A stretch of DNA of 64,000 nt. Source: Shewanella kaireitica. Its GTDB lineage: Bacteria > Pseudomonadota > Gammaproteobacteria > Enterobacterales > Shewanellaceae. Made by a program: the position numbers and the translations under genes. How positions within the stretch are numbered: position 1 is the stretch's first letter; each line of letters opens with the position of its first letter. Below the pieces are notes generated by a model. That model was not told the DNA's origin and did not search any database. It saw only the letters and a list, made by a program, of their open reading frames with translations. Where the stretch lies: the NCBI RefSeq assembly GCF_023284045.1, contig NZ_JAKIKQ010000002.1, positions 62,001 to 126,000 of the forward strand, in the 5' to 3' direction. This document shows positions 9,401 through 18,393 of this stretch, piece after piece.

Positions 9401-10900
9401 ATGCAAAGAGAACAATGGAACTCAAGAACAGGCTTTATTCTTGCCGCCGTCGGCTCAGCAATTGGCTTGGGCAATATCTGGCGTTTCCCCTACATGGCTT
9501 ATGAAAATGGCGGTGGTGCGTTTTTCATTCCTTACCTATTTGCCATGCTCTCTGCCGGGATCCCGTTTATGATAATGGAGTTTAGCCTCGGCCATAAATA
9601 CCGCGGCGCGGCCCCTAAAGTATTTGCCAAGCTTGGACAAAGTATTGGCCTTAGGCTGGAGTGGTTAGGTTGGTTTCAAGTATTTATAGCCGCAGTCATC
9701 GCCGTTTACTATGTGGCTATCATCGGCTGGGCCATGTCTTACCTGGTTTTCTCAGTAACACAAAGCTGGGGAGCCGATACGAATGAATTTTTCTTTAAAA
9801 GTTACCTGCAGCTAGGTGACAACTCGCCGACAAAATTAGGTGACTTTCAGTTTCATATTGCGCTGCCAATGACCCTAGCCTGGGCAATTACCAGCTTGGC
9901 AGTTTATTCAGGTGTTAAAGCCGGTATCGAACGTGCCAGTAAAATCATGATGCCACTGCTGTTTATTATGGTGTTATTACTTATAGGCCGAATCATTATG
10001 CTGCCAGGGGCATTAGAGGGCTTGGACTACCTGTTTCGGCCCGATTTCAGTAAAATACTCGATGCCAAGGTATGGTCAGCGGCTTATGGACAGATATTCT
10101 TCACCTTAAGTGTCGGCTTCGCAATCATGATTGCCTACTCAAGTTACTTGCCTGAAAAGTCAGATATCAATAATAATGCCTTTATGACCGTACTCATAAA
10201 CTGCGGTTTCTCTATTCTTGGCGGTATCATGATATTCGCGGTTCTTGGCTATATGGCAGCCGAGCAATCAAAACCGATCACAGAGGTTGTTACTTCTGGC
10301 GTTGGACTAGCCTTTGTCACCATCCCTGCTGCCATCAATTTACTGCCTATTCCTTATATTCTCGGACCACTGTTCTTTTTAGCACTGGTGGTTGCGGGGC
10401 TCAGTTCGCACATATCGATTATTGAGGCAGTGGTATCCGCTGTGATCGATAAAGTTAATATCTCAAGAAAGAAAGCTGCATTACTAGTCTGTGGCCTTGG
10501 TTATGTCACCTCTCTAGCATTCTCTACCAATGGCGGCTTGCTGCTGCTCGATCTTGTCGATTATTTTATTAATAACGTGGCGCTACTAACAAGTTGTTTG
10601 ATAGAGCTACTGATTATGGGCTGGCTATTTAAACTTGCTAATGTACGCGAGTACGTCAACCGTTGTAGTGAATTTAACGTGGGTCAATGGCTCGTCATCT
10701 GCTTACGCTTTATTAGTCCAGTCATGCTGGCAGGGATCCTGTTCAAAAATCTTATCAATACCATTCAAAATGGCTACGGCGATTACCCTGTTGCCGATCA
10801 ACTGTTTTTAGGTTGGGGTCTTATTGCAGTCATGCTTTTCTGCGCTATTTTTATTGGTCTTGTATCCAACCAACACCTACCAGAGGAGCGTAAACCATGA
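9401..10900 (+). CDS. Sodium-dependent neurotransmitter:sodium symporter family transporter
   Basis: A 499-aa inner-membrane transporter of the NSS (SLC6/LeuT) family. Segment 1 shows the unwound Na+/substrate-site motif AAVGSAIGLGNIWRFPYMAYENGGGAF, typical of the family (quoted here only as its class; key residues Gly-Leu-Gly-Asn-Ile-Trp-Arg-Phe at 24-31). About 12 membrane segments follow. Such symporters import amino acids using the sodium gradient. The stop codon overlaps the start of a 34-aa gene that matches the small subunit of MetPS-type methionine/alanine transporters, so methionine or alanine is the best substrate guess. ATG 9401 was chosen; the preceding TTG would add only one residue. 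Confidence 0.9.
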   Translation: MQREQWNSRTGFILAAVGSAIGLGNIWRFPYMAYENGGGAFFIPYLFAMLSAGIPFMIMEFSLGHKYRGAAPKVFAKLGQSIGLRLEWLGWFQVFIAAVIAVYYVAIIGWAMSYLVFSVTQSWGADTNEFFFKSYLQLGDNSPTKLGDFQFHIALPMTLAWAITSLAVYSGVKAGIERASKIMMPLLFIMVLLLIGRIIMLPGALEGLDYLFRPDFSKILDAKVWSAAYGQIFFTLSVGFAIMIAYSSYLPEKSDINNNAFMTVLINCGFSILGGIMIFAVLGYMAAEQSKPITEVVTSGVGLAFVTIPAAINLLPIPYILGPLFFLALVVAGLSSHISIIEAVVSAVIDKVNISRKKAALLVCGLGYVTSLAFSTNGGLLLLDLVDYFINNVALLTSCLIELLIMGWLFKLANVREYVNRCSEFNVGQWLVICLRFISPVMLAGILFKNLINTIQNGYGDYPVADQLFLGWGLIAVMLFCAIFIGLVSNQHLPEERKP

Positions 10901-11001
10901 GCACAGGCGCAATGATAATGATGATATTGGCATTGATAATCACTTGGGGCGGCGCTGCTGTTTGCATATCTATTGCGATGAGAGCTTCCACAAAAAATTA
11001 G
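10897..11001 (+). CDS. Small subunit of NSS methionine/alanine transporter (MetS-like), 34 aa
   Basis: A tiny gene whose ATG overlaps the transporter stop codon in ATGA, with GAGGAG at 10882-10887 as ribosome binding site. The product begins MSTGAMIMMILALIITWGG: one hydrophobic helix with the conserved pattern of the methionine/alanine import NSS small-subunit family, then a short basic tail (AMRASTKN). In Corynebacterium glutamicum MetS is required with MetP for methionine uptake. The family match is from memory of the pattern; the translational coupling is directly visible. Confidence 0.85.
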   Translation: MSTGAMIMMILALIITWGGAAVCISIAMRASTKN

Positions 11002-11123
11002 CCGCTGCATGCTCTCGATCTTGGTTAAAGGTATACTAGGGCTTTGGTAAAGATTGGGACTTGTGCATAGCGCTATCAGTACCTAAACTCAACGCACCTA
11101 AAACCTTTAACTCTAAGCCTTTG

Positions 11124-11819
11124 ATGAGTAAGATTAGATTAGCTCTTGCGAAATTGTCACTACCACTAAGCCCAGCCTCAAATATGAGTACTAAAACTCA
11201 TATTTGGCTATATCTTGCCGCATTATCACTCACCGTATTTAGCGTCTTGTTTCTCGATAGGAACATTGCCACTTGGATGCATCAACACAGCCACGCCAGC
11301 CATATTTTTAAGCCTTTAAGCCAAATGCCCCTACTATTTGAAATACTTTCGGCGATAGTCATTTTCAGTTGTGTAACCGCAAAAGGTCGCAAGCACTTCT
11401 TAACACTAGCGTTCAGCTTAGGCATAACCTTAATCCTTGCAACAACCTTTCGTCTTGGGGCTAAATTCATTTTTGGCCGTACTTGGCCTGAAACTTGGAT
11501 TCATACAGACACTGGCAGCAATCCGTCTTGGATCAACGACGGCATTGAAGGCTTTCACCCATTCGCAGAGGGTCTAGCTTACAACTCATTCCCCTCAGGC
11601 CATGCTCTATTTACTTATGCCCTGGTGAGCGTATTTTGGTGGCGTTTCCCACAGCTTAAAATCGTGTGGATATTGGCGATGCTAGGCGCAATTGCAGGCC
11701 AGATAGGACAAAATTATCATTACTTAGGCGACCTAGTCGCCGGCGCGACCTTAGGGGTATTTAGCGCCCATATCTCAATCCAAATAGTCTACTACCTCGT
11801 GCAACGAGCCAAGCGCTGA
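11124..11819 (+). CDS. Phosphatase PAP2 family membrane protein
   Basis: A protein of about 231 aa with five to six hydrophobic segments. PAP2 phosphatase motifs: a degenerate motif 1 (KFIFGRTWPETW), motif 2 NSFPSGHALF with the catalytic-loop His, and motif 3 QNYHYLGDLVAGATLG with the His and Asp of the relay. Members dephosphorylate undecaprenyl pyrophosphate, phosphatidate or lipid A. Motif 3 lacks the usual Ser-Arg pair (GQIGQNYH instead), so it belongs to a divergent subgroup and activity should not be assumed. In-frame starts also exist at TTG 11061 and ATG 11184; ATG 11124 leaves a short cytoplasmic N-terminus. Confidence 0.8.
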   Translation: MSKIRLALAKLSLPLSPASNMSTKTHIWLYLAALSLTVFSVLFLDRNIATWMHQHSHASHIFKPLSQMPLLFEILSAIVIFSCVTAKGRKHFLTLAFSLGITLILATTFRLGAKFIFGRTWPETWIHTDTGSNPSWINDGIEGFHPFAEGLAYNSFPSGHALFTYALVSVFWWRFPQLKIVWILAMLGAIAGQIGQNYHYLGDLVAGATLGVFSAHISIQIVYYLVQRAKR

Positions 11820-11906
11820 GCGGTTAAAACTAAACGGTAGTCAGTCTCACAAACCTTAAGCTATAAAGACAGCCTGATTAAGCGAAGTACAATGATGGCT
11901 TAATCG

Positions 11907-12782
11907 TTAGCCCCACATCACTAAGATTGCTGCAATAGCTATCATGACTAATGCTGCTACATCTCTTACTTTCACCTTTTCTTTTAGCCAAAAAGCGGCG
12001 ATAAGCAGCGTGAAAAACACTTCTATCTGACCAAGGGTTTTCACGTAAGGCACACTTTGTAGAGACATAGCACTAAACCAACCGATAGAACCTAAGCAGC
12101 TTGTTACACTGGTCAGTAGTGTGAGCTTAGGCCGCTTGAGTAAGTTATCAATGGTACTTCGATCTACAGCGTAGGCGTATAGCACTAGCACCAAGGTTTG
12201 AATCGCGATAACAAATAATAGTACCCATGCTGCGCGATGAGGAAACGGTAGGTCAAGACTGAGACTTGCTGCGCGTACCCAAAGCGAGGTCAATGCAAAT
12301 GCACCGCCACAGGCAAGACCAAGCAATACGGTAGCAAATGAGATCTGCTTTAGTTTCTGACCGCTACTCATAATAAAAACCGCTACGCCGCCAATCAATA
12401 CTCCTAGCCAACCAACCCAAGAGAGGTAAGTACCAAAGAAGACCACACCTAAAATGGCGGCCATCAAGGCTTCACTTTTGGCAAGCCCTGCCCCAACGGC
12501 AAAATTACGCATTTTAAATAGCTTAACCATCATCATAGTCGCAACAATTTGCATAGCGGCAGCAGCAAGCACATAAAGACTGAAAGTTGGCGTAATGAAG
12601 GGCAACCCCACAGGTTGCCATGTATATAAACCCACTAAATAGATAAGTGCGATTGGCGTCGCCCACAAAAAGCGTGCCAAGGTAACTCCGGCGGTATTAA
12701 CCTCTTTACTGAGTTGGCTTTGAAAAGCGTTCCGCCAAGCCTGCATCGCAGCTGCTAGAAAAGTAAATAAAATCCAACCCAT
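11907..12782 (-). CDS. EamA/DMT superfamily transporter
   Basis: A 291-aa inner-membrane protein with ten hydrophobic segments in two five-helix halves, the layout of drug/metabolite transporters with two EamA domains. The first half starts MGWILFTFLAAAMQAWRN and the second ends LVMIAIAAILVMWG; the conserved segment KTLGQIEVFFTLLIAAFWLKE matches the EamA end motif. Substrate cannot be inferred. It is monocistronic and convergent with the PAP2 gene. Confidence 0.8.
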   Translation of the reverse strand: MGWILFTFLAAAMQAWRNAFQSQLSKEVNTAGVTLARFLWATPIALIYLVGLYTWQPVGLPFITPTFSLYVLAAAAMQIVATMMMVKLFKMRNFAVGAGLAKSEALMAAILGVVFFGTYLSWVGWLGVLIGGVAVFIMSSGQKLKQISFATVLLGLACGGAFALTSLWVRAASLSLDLPFPHRAAWVLLFVIAIQTLVLVLYAYAVDRSTIDNLLKRPKLTLLTSVTSCLGSIGWFSAMSLQSVPYVKTLGQIEVFFTLLIAAFWLKEKVKVRDVAALVMIAIAAILVMWG

Positions 12783-12899
12783 TGTCTATTGCTTACCAAG
12801 TATGAATATTCGACGAGGACATTATGCAATGGAATCACATCGTACGCCTTACATTCGGATCAATAGTGAATATTTGTAGCTGTGATAAATGTACTCAGT

Positions 12900-14132
12900 T
12901 TAAGGAGTAATCGTTTTAAGCAACTCACCGCATAGCCAAGCCATATAAGTCGCGATACCGTAGCCAAATACAGAGAAAAGTACGGCTACGGGCGCAAAAC
13001 TCTTGTGGAAAGCCATGGCCACCACCGGTGATGAAGCCGCTCCGCCTAAATTACACTGACTAGCGATCGCCATATAAGCAACGGGTGCCCGCATGATATA
13101 ACCTGCGATGACAACAAAAAACACATGTATTGACAGCCATACCGCGCCAATCAAGAAGTAGATAGGAAAATCTGCAATGGAGGTAATATCCATTTGCAAT
13201 CCCATAATAGCGATCAAAAAGTAAAGCATCATAGACGATACTTTAGAGGCTCCAACTAACTCTAATTGACGCACTTGGGTGTAAGAAAGGCCTAGACTGA
13301 CAACAGACACTACAATCACAATCCAAAAGAACTCGGACGTAAAGCTATACCTTGCCAGTTGTGGGTAATTGCTCTCAAAAAAGGGAGCCAATATGTCAGC
13401 TAAGCCATGCCCTAGTCCCATGACAGAAAAACCCACCGCAAAGATCAACATATAATTGTTTAGGCTTGGAATTTTTCTCGATTCAATATTTAGACTATTC
13501 GCGGATTGTTGTAGTTTTACAATTTGTTTAGTGTCTGCTTTTAACTTGCGATCAATAACCTTTGCATGACTGGCGCAGAAGAGTAAAAAAGACATCCATA
13601 ACGCGGAAAAGACCACGTTAACAGTAATCATTATTGAAAATATATGATCGCCGACTTGATACACCTCTTTCATCGCCAACTGATTTGCAGTGCCGCCAAC
13701 CCAATTACCGGCCAGCGTAGCCATGCCCTTCCATACCGAATTGGCACCATCCCAAGGCAAACTGTCGGGGGCGAAATAGGCGAATAACAACAAAGTCGCA
13801 GGTCCACCAACAACCACACCAAAAGCACCGACAAGGTAAAGGATGATAAGTTTTGGCCCTTGTTGTAGCAAGGCTCGCACATCAACACTAATGATTAATA
13901 AGCAAAGACAAGCTGGCATGATATAACGCGATGCAATGCTGGCTAATTGGCTACTGCTCGTATCAATTAAATCAAACGCGTTAAATAATGATGGTAAGAA
14001 GTAACACATGACCATCACTGGGATATACCGATAAAGCTTTTGCCAAAATACATGCTGCAACTGGCTAGTATAAAAGATAATACCTAATGTTGTGGCGACA
14101 AAACCGAGTATGACAGGATCTGAATTGATCAT
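12900..14132 (-). CDS. DUF819 family membrane transporter, copy 1
   Basis: A 410-aa inner-membrane protein of the DUF819 (YjcL-like) family with about ten to twelve hydrophobic segments. Typical features are the early segment LGFVATTLGIIFYTSQ, the WKGMATLAGNWVGGTANQLAMKE loop region (key Gly-Asn-Trp-Val-Gly-Gly-Thr-Ala-Asn) and the late AIASQCNLGGAASSPV motif. The two polar, Gly/Ala-rich re-entrant loops resemble those of secondary ion/organic-acid transporters, but no substrate is established. It starts 9 bp after the stop of a LysR regulator gene on the same strand, so the pair is one transcription unit. A close paralogue lies at 21138-22406. Confidence 0.85.
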   Translation of the reverse strand: MINSDPVILGFVATTLGIIFYTSQLQHVFWQKLYRYIPVMVMCYFLPSLFNAFDLIDTSSSQLASIASRYIMPACLCLLIISVDVRALLQQGPKLIILYLVGAFGVVVGGPATLLLFAYFAPDSLPWDGANSVWKGMATLAGNWVGGTANQLAMKEVYQVGDHIFSIMITVNVVFSALWMSFLLFCASHAKVIDRKLKADTKQIVKLQQSANSLNIESRKIPSLNNYMLIFAVGFSVMGLGHGLADILAPFFESNYPQLARYSFTSEFFWIVIVVSVVSLGLSYTQVRQLELVGASKVSSMMLYFLIAIMGLQMDITSIADFPIYFLIGAVWLSIHVFFVVIAGYIMRAPVAYMAIASQCNLGGAASSPVVAMAFHKSFAPVAVLFSVFGYGIATYMAWLCGELLKTITP

Positions 14133-14141
14133 TACTGCAAT

Positions 14142-15026
14142 TCACTTGGCATAACAAAAATTGAGAAACTTTGCCGCTAGCTCAGATAAGGCTTCATCCT
14201 CGCCATAAATTGACCAGTAATGTCGGCAGTGCTCCCAGCCCTCGAGTTCTATTTTAACAAGATCGCCGCGCTTAACCTCTTCAACAACCGCTAGCCAAGG
14301 CAGCACGCTAATGCCGATCCCCGTTCCTATCGCTCTTTTTATCGCCCCCATGGTTGTCATCGTCAACTCTTGCTCAATATTGATCTTGGCACTTTTGAGT
14401 AGTTGAATCGCTCTCGCCCGACTAATCGAACTTGATTGCTCTAACACCCACAACTCTTTTGATAAGCTCGAAGGACAAACCGACGTTGAACTGATGGGGT
14501 TCGCAGCACCCGCTACGATACAGATATCATCTTTTATCCACTGTTTGGTACTAAGGTTTTTACTGGCAGGCTTTGCATCAATGAAGCCAAGGTCGAGTTC
14601 TTTTTCACTGACCATTTTTTCAATAGTGATGCTGTCTTCAACAACCAATTTGATATCAACAAAAGGATTATTTTTCTTAAATAGCGGAATTTTACGAGAC
14701 AAGACATAGTTACCAGCCGTTTTACTGCTGCCCACTTTAAGTGTTCCTCTTACACCATTAGTCTTTTCTACGAATATTTGCTCTAGCTGCATCCCTTTAG
14801 ACAACATTTCATTCGCATAGGGCAAGATCACCGTGCCACTATCGTTAATAGCTAAGCCATTGCTATTACGATCAAACAACCGGCTTCCTAAGGAGCTTTC
14901 AAGCTCTTTAAGCGCCATGCTAACCGCAGGTACTGACATGTGCAGTGCTTTTGCCGCTTTAGAGATTTGGCCGCTGTTATGAATAGCTTTAAAAATGCTC
15001 AGTTGTTTTAGCGTAATTCTCATCAT
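14142..15026 (-). CDS. LysR family transcriptional regulator
   Basis: A 294-aa regulator with an N-terminal winged helix-turn-helix (residues about 4-62, with ISKAAKALHMSVPAVSMALKELESSLGS as the recognition region) and a periplasmic-binding-like effector domain (about 90-290). It is co-directional with, and 9 bp upstream of, the DUF819 gene. Co-transcription of a LysR gene with its target is less usual than divergence, so it may regulate this transporter, the neighbouring porin and flavocytochrome c, or all of them. The effector is unknown. Confidence 0.88.
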   Translation of the reverse strand: MMRITLKQLSIFKAIHNSGQISKAAKALHMSVPAVSMALKELESSLGSRLFDRNSNGLAINDSGTVILPYANEMLSKGMQLEQIFVEKTNGVRGTLKVGSSKTAGNYVLSRKIPLFKKNNPFVDIKLVVEDSITIEKMVSEKELDLGFIDAKPASKNLSTKQWIKDDICIVAGAANPISSTSVCPSSLSKELWVLEQSSSISRARAIQLLKSAKINIEQELTMTTMGAIKRAIGTGIGISVLPWLAVVEEVKRGDLVKIELEGWEHCRHYWSIYGEDEALSELAAKFLNFCYAK

Positions 15027-15202
15027 CAGTACCTAGGTCAATATCCAATTAATTATATCTTAATCAACTCTGAAAACGGGTTTAATCAAAGACCAATGAA
15101 TGGAAGTGTTAGGCAGGTAATATTTATATGATTAATTAGACTTAGCGCAAGGTGTATAAACTCAGTAAGCAGAGTTTATACACCATAAATCAACACCGCT
15201 AA

Positions 15203-16234
15203 CTAGAAATCATAGCGAACACTAACACTGGTAATATTGTCATCTTCAAGTTCAATAATTGGACCAGCATTAGCAACCCGATATTCCCCTGAATAAGTGG
15301 CAAAATGAGCATATACAGTCGTAGATTTTGACAGTTTATAATCTGCGCCAATAACCAATGAATCTATATCGACATCAGTCGCCTCTTTATAATCTGTTGA
15401 ATTTAGTGCACTGCTTTTAAAATACTTACCGAAACCGGCTTTATCTTTTCCATATTCAGCTTTAAGATTGACACCATTGAAATTATAAATAGCGGAGAAA
15501 AAGTATGAATTACCATTTTTATCTTCATAAGATTGACTTTCTGTATTTTGGAATAACCCTGCTAACTTAAGGTTGTTAAACTTTACTTGAGCAACGCCTC
15601 TATACGCATTAATTCCACCCACGGTATTATATGCAGCAGAGATATAATAATTAGACTTACTTAATTTTTTATCTCCGAATACAACATTTAGTGCATATTG
15701 CTCTTCATCATTATCTTGGTAATTGTCATCCATCAAATAAGTAGCATTAAGATTGAATAAACCTGCAATTTTTGGTGAATAATAAGTAAACCCGTCTCCC
15801 CTGCGCACTTGACCACCAATCATACGATTATAAGCCGCGTTGGTCAGTGCAAACGATTCGGCATTGCCTTTTGAGGTTTTAAAAACGGTATCATTACGGC
15901 CAACCAAAAAAGTACCCAAATTAGACTTTAAACCTAGGTAGGTATTTCGTGGTGTAAATACATCATCACTTTGCGTTGCGCTATGGACTTGCACTTCCAC
16001 TTTATAAAGTAATTCAAGATCTTTAGCTATCTTCTCACTGCCTTTTAGACCAATTTTAGAGAAGTTATTTTCAATGACTGTACCAGACTTCCCATTTTGG
16101 GTAGTCGTGCCATTATCTGAATGTGTGACAGAGAAATCAAGTCGACCATAGACTTGCGGAGCATTAGCTAAAGCAGAGAACGAACTAAATAAAACAACAG
16201 ATATAATAGCAGTAGACAATATAGATTTTTTCAT
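15203..16234 (-). CDS. Gram-negative general porin
   Basis: A 343-aa porin precursor. The start at 16234 begins a clean signal peptide (MKKSILSTAIISVVLFSSFSALA) and follows AAGGGTG; an upstream in-frame start at 16273 would put 13 residues before it. The mature protein opens with the porin signature APQVYGRLDFSV and contains alternating beta strands, the constriction-loop-like segment FLVGRNDTVFKTSKGNAES, and ends in VSVRYDF with terminal Phe. It allows diffusion of small hydrophilic molecules across the outer membrane. It stands between the LysR/DUF819 unit and a divergent flavocytochrome c gene. Confidence 0.88.
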   Translation of the reverse strand: MKKSILSTAIISVVLFSSFSALANAPQVYGRLDFSVTHSDNGTTTQNGKSGTVIENNFSKIGLKGSEKIAKDLELLYKVEVQVHSATQSDDVFTPRNTYLGLKSNLGTFLVGRNDTVFKTSKGNAESFALTNAAYNRMIGGQVRRGDGFTYYSPKIAGLFNLNATYLMDDNYQDNDEEQYALNVVFGDKKLSKSNYYISAAYNTVGGINAYRGVAQVKFNNLKLAGLFQNTESQSYEDKNGNSYFFSAIYNFNGVNLKAEYGKDKAGFGKYFKSSALNSTDYKEATDVDIDSLVIGADYKLSKSTTVYAHFATYSGEYRVANAGPIIELEDDNITSVSVRYDF

Positions 16235-16380
16235 AAAACACCCTTGGGACAATAAAAGATTATATAAAAACAAGAAATTATAGTTATTAGACTTTGTGTT
16301 CTAAATCTTATTAAACCCGGATTAAAAATAAATACATCCAGCTCACACTCACCACAGATAAATAGCATTTTAAGAAAAAC

Positions 16381-16394
16381 TTAAACATGTTTAA
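16381..16394. promoter_or_regulatory. Perfect palindrome in porin/flavocytochrome intergenic region
   Basis: TTAAACATGTTTAA is a perfect 14-bp palindrome about 130 bp upstream of the flavocytochrome start and 150 bp upstream of the divergent porin start. It could be an operator; no known regulator consensus is matched. Confidence 0.3.
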
Positions 16395-16520
16395 CATTTA
16401 TTTACTCAGTTATTTAACATGACATAGTTCTAAGTTTTAAACCCCATCTACCTCTAATCTACTAGCAAATAAATAGTACTCATCAGCAAGTACTAAAAAT
16501 GGACCGCTATGGAGTAAACA

Positions 16521-18299
16521 ATGAAACTAACTAAACTCGCCTCATTAATGACTGTAATACTATTGTCTTCTGGCTCCGCTGTAGCAAAGAGCAATGATCT
16601 CGCATCGTTCCACACCGATATGGGTAGTTGTGATTCTTGCCACGTAGCAGAAAAAATGAAAGACATTAAAAAAGGCATAACCGATAGCCAAACATACGAG
16701 AACCAACAGTGCCGATCTTGTCATGGTTCTTACGAAGAGCTCGCTAGCGACAAACTTGAGTTTGATCCACATGCTTCACATTTAGGCGAGATCAACTGTA
16801 CCTCGTGTCACTCCGGTCATGCTAAAGCAACATTGACCTGTAATAACTGCCATAATTTTGAAATGGAAATGCCATTTGCAAACGCCAAAGATAAAAAGCG
16901 CTGGGATGCAGGTTGGAACCAAGAAAAAATTCAAAAAGCCATCAATAACGGTCCAGTAGAAACGGTAGATGTCATTGTAGTCGGTGGCGGTTCTGCCGGG
17001 TTCAATGCGGCAATCTCAGCTAAGGCGGCAGGTGCTAACGTGGTTCTCTTTGAAAAAGCGGCTTACACGGGGGGTAATTCAATGCTTGCGGCAGGTGGAA
17101 TCAACGCCGTCGGGACACCACAACAAAAAGCCAAAGGTATAGAAGATAAGGTTGAATGGTACGCCGAAGATGCAATGAAAGGCGGCCGCTATAAAAATGA
17201 CGAAAAGCTTGTGCAGATCCTAGCAGAAGAATCCGCTGACGCCGTGAAATGGCTTGAGTCATTGGGCGCCAATATGGATGATTTAAAACGCTCAGGTGGT
17301 GCACGAGTTGAGCGTACTCATCGACCATCAGGTGGTGCTTCTGTTGGGCCACACATTATAGATACTCTGCGTAAAGCTGCAGTAACCCGCGATATTCCAG
17401 TCCGAGTTAACTCTCGAGTTGAAAAAATTGTCCTAAATGAAGACAAGTCTATAGCTGGTGTTGTTGTCCATGGTCGCCATAGTGGTTATAACATGATAGC
17501 GGCTGACTCAGTGGTGCTTGCCACAGGGGGTTACGGTATGAATAAGCAGATGATTGCTTACTACCGCCCAACCATGAAAGACATGACCAGTTCGAACAAC
17601 GTCACAGCCACTGGCGACGGTATTTTGCTGGCCAAGGAAATTGGCGCCTCAATGACCGATATCGACTGGGTTCAAGCACACCCAACCATTGGTAAAGACA
17701 GTCGCATTCTAATTTCTGAAACAGTTCGTGGTGTCGGCGCTATCATGGTCAACACCGATGGCCAGCGCTTCATCAGTGAACTAACAACTCGTGACCGTGC
17801 TTCAGATGCAATTCTAAAGCAAAAAGATCAATATGCTTGGTTAGTCTTTGATGAACAGTTGGTTGAGAAAAAGAAAATGGTACGCGGCTATGAACACTTA
17901 GGCATGCTAAGTAAAGCTAATACCATTGAAGAATTGGCAAAAATCACAGGAATGAAAGCGTTATCTAAGACGGCTGATGATTACAATAGGTATCAAGCAG
18001 TCGGTAAAGATGATGCATTTGGTCGTGAAGACATGCCTTTAAACCTGAGTAAAGCTCCTTTCTATGCAGTTAAAGTTGCTCCCGGTATCCATCACACTAT
18101 GGGCGGTGTAGCCGTTGATACTGATGCAAACGTATTGAACCTTCAAAGCTGGAAAATGGAAGGTCTATTTGCAGCAGGAGAAGTGACAGGAGGTCTACAT
18201 GGACATAACCGTTTAGGCGGAAATGCCATTGCAGAAACGGTAGTCTTTGGCCGTAAAGCTGGAGAAAATGCCGCCAAGCACGCACTAGATAAAAAATAA
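16521..18299 (+). CDS. Periplasmic tetraheme flavocytochrome c, fumarate reductase-like
   Basis: A 592-aa protein of the Shewanella FccA type, a soluble periplasmic terminal reductase. Sec signal peptide 1-22; four c-type heme sites CxxCH at 37-41, 64-68, 93-97 and 107-111; FAD-binding glycine motif VVGGGSAG (153-160); flavoprotein domain to the end. Residues corresponding by my alignment to the S. frigidimarina fumarate reductase active site are kept: His387, Glu400, Arg424 (proton-donor Arg402), His524 and Arg564. The equivalent of Thr377 is Ser399. Fumarate is therefore plausible, but FccA-like enzymes also reduce urocanate, methacrylate or other enoates, and the neighbours (DUF819, AbgT, porin, LysR) hint at a dedicated substrate. 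A bidirectional terminator follows. Confidence 0.88.
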   Translation: MKLTKLASLMTVILLSSGSAVAKSNDLASFHTDMGSCDSCHVAEKMKDIKKGITDSQTYENQQCRSCHGSYEELASDKLEFDPHASHLGEINCTSCHSGHAKATLTCNNCHNFEMEMPFANAKDKKRWDAGWNQEKIQKAINNGPVETVDVIVVGGGSAGFNAAISAKAAGANVVLFEKAAYTGGNSMLAAGGINAVGTPQQKAKGIEDKVEWYAEDAMKGGRYKNDEKLVQILAEESADAVKWLESLGANMDDLKRSGGARVERTHRPSGGASVGPHIIDTLRKAAVTRDIPVRVNSRVEKIVLNEDKSIAGVVVHGRHSGYNMIAADSVVLATGGYGMNKQMIAYYRPTMKDMTSSNNVTATGDGILLAKEIGASMTDIDWVQAHPTIGKDSRILISETVRGVGAIMVNTDGQRFISELTTRDRASDAILKQKDQYAWLVFDEQLVEKKKMVRGYEHLGMLSKANTIEELAKITGMKALSKTADDYNRYQAVGKDDAFGREDMPLNLSKAPFYAVKVAPGIHHTMGGVAVDTDANVLNLQSWKMEGLFAAGEVTGGLHGHNRLGGNAIAETVVFGRKAGENAAKHALDKK

Positions 18300-18326
18300 A
18301 AGTCGTTTAGCTCATCACTCTCCACA

Positions 18327-18355
18327 AAAGGCCAAGTCCCACCACTTGGCCTTTT
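18327..18355. terminator. Bidirectional terminator between flavocytochrome c and AbgT genes
   Basis: A 12-bp stem AAAAGGCCAAGT / ACTTGGCCTTTT with a 5-nt loop, between convergent genes. Each arm gives a T-rich tail in one direction. Confidence 0.9.
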
Positions 18356-18393
18356 ATCTATTAGTCCTCAGAAGCCGCTATTAGTATCACCTC

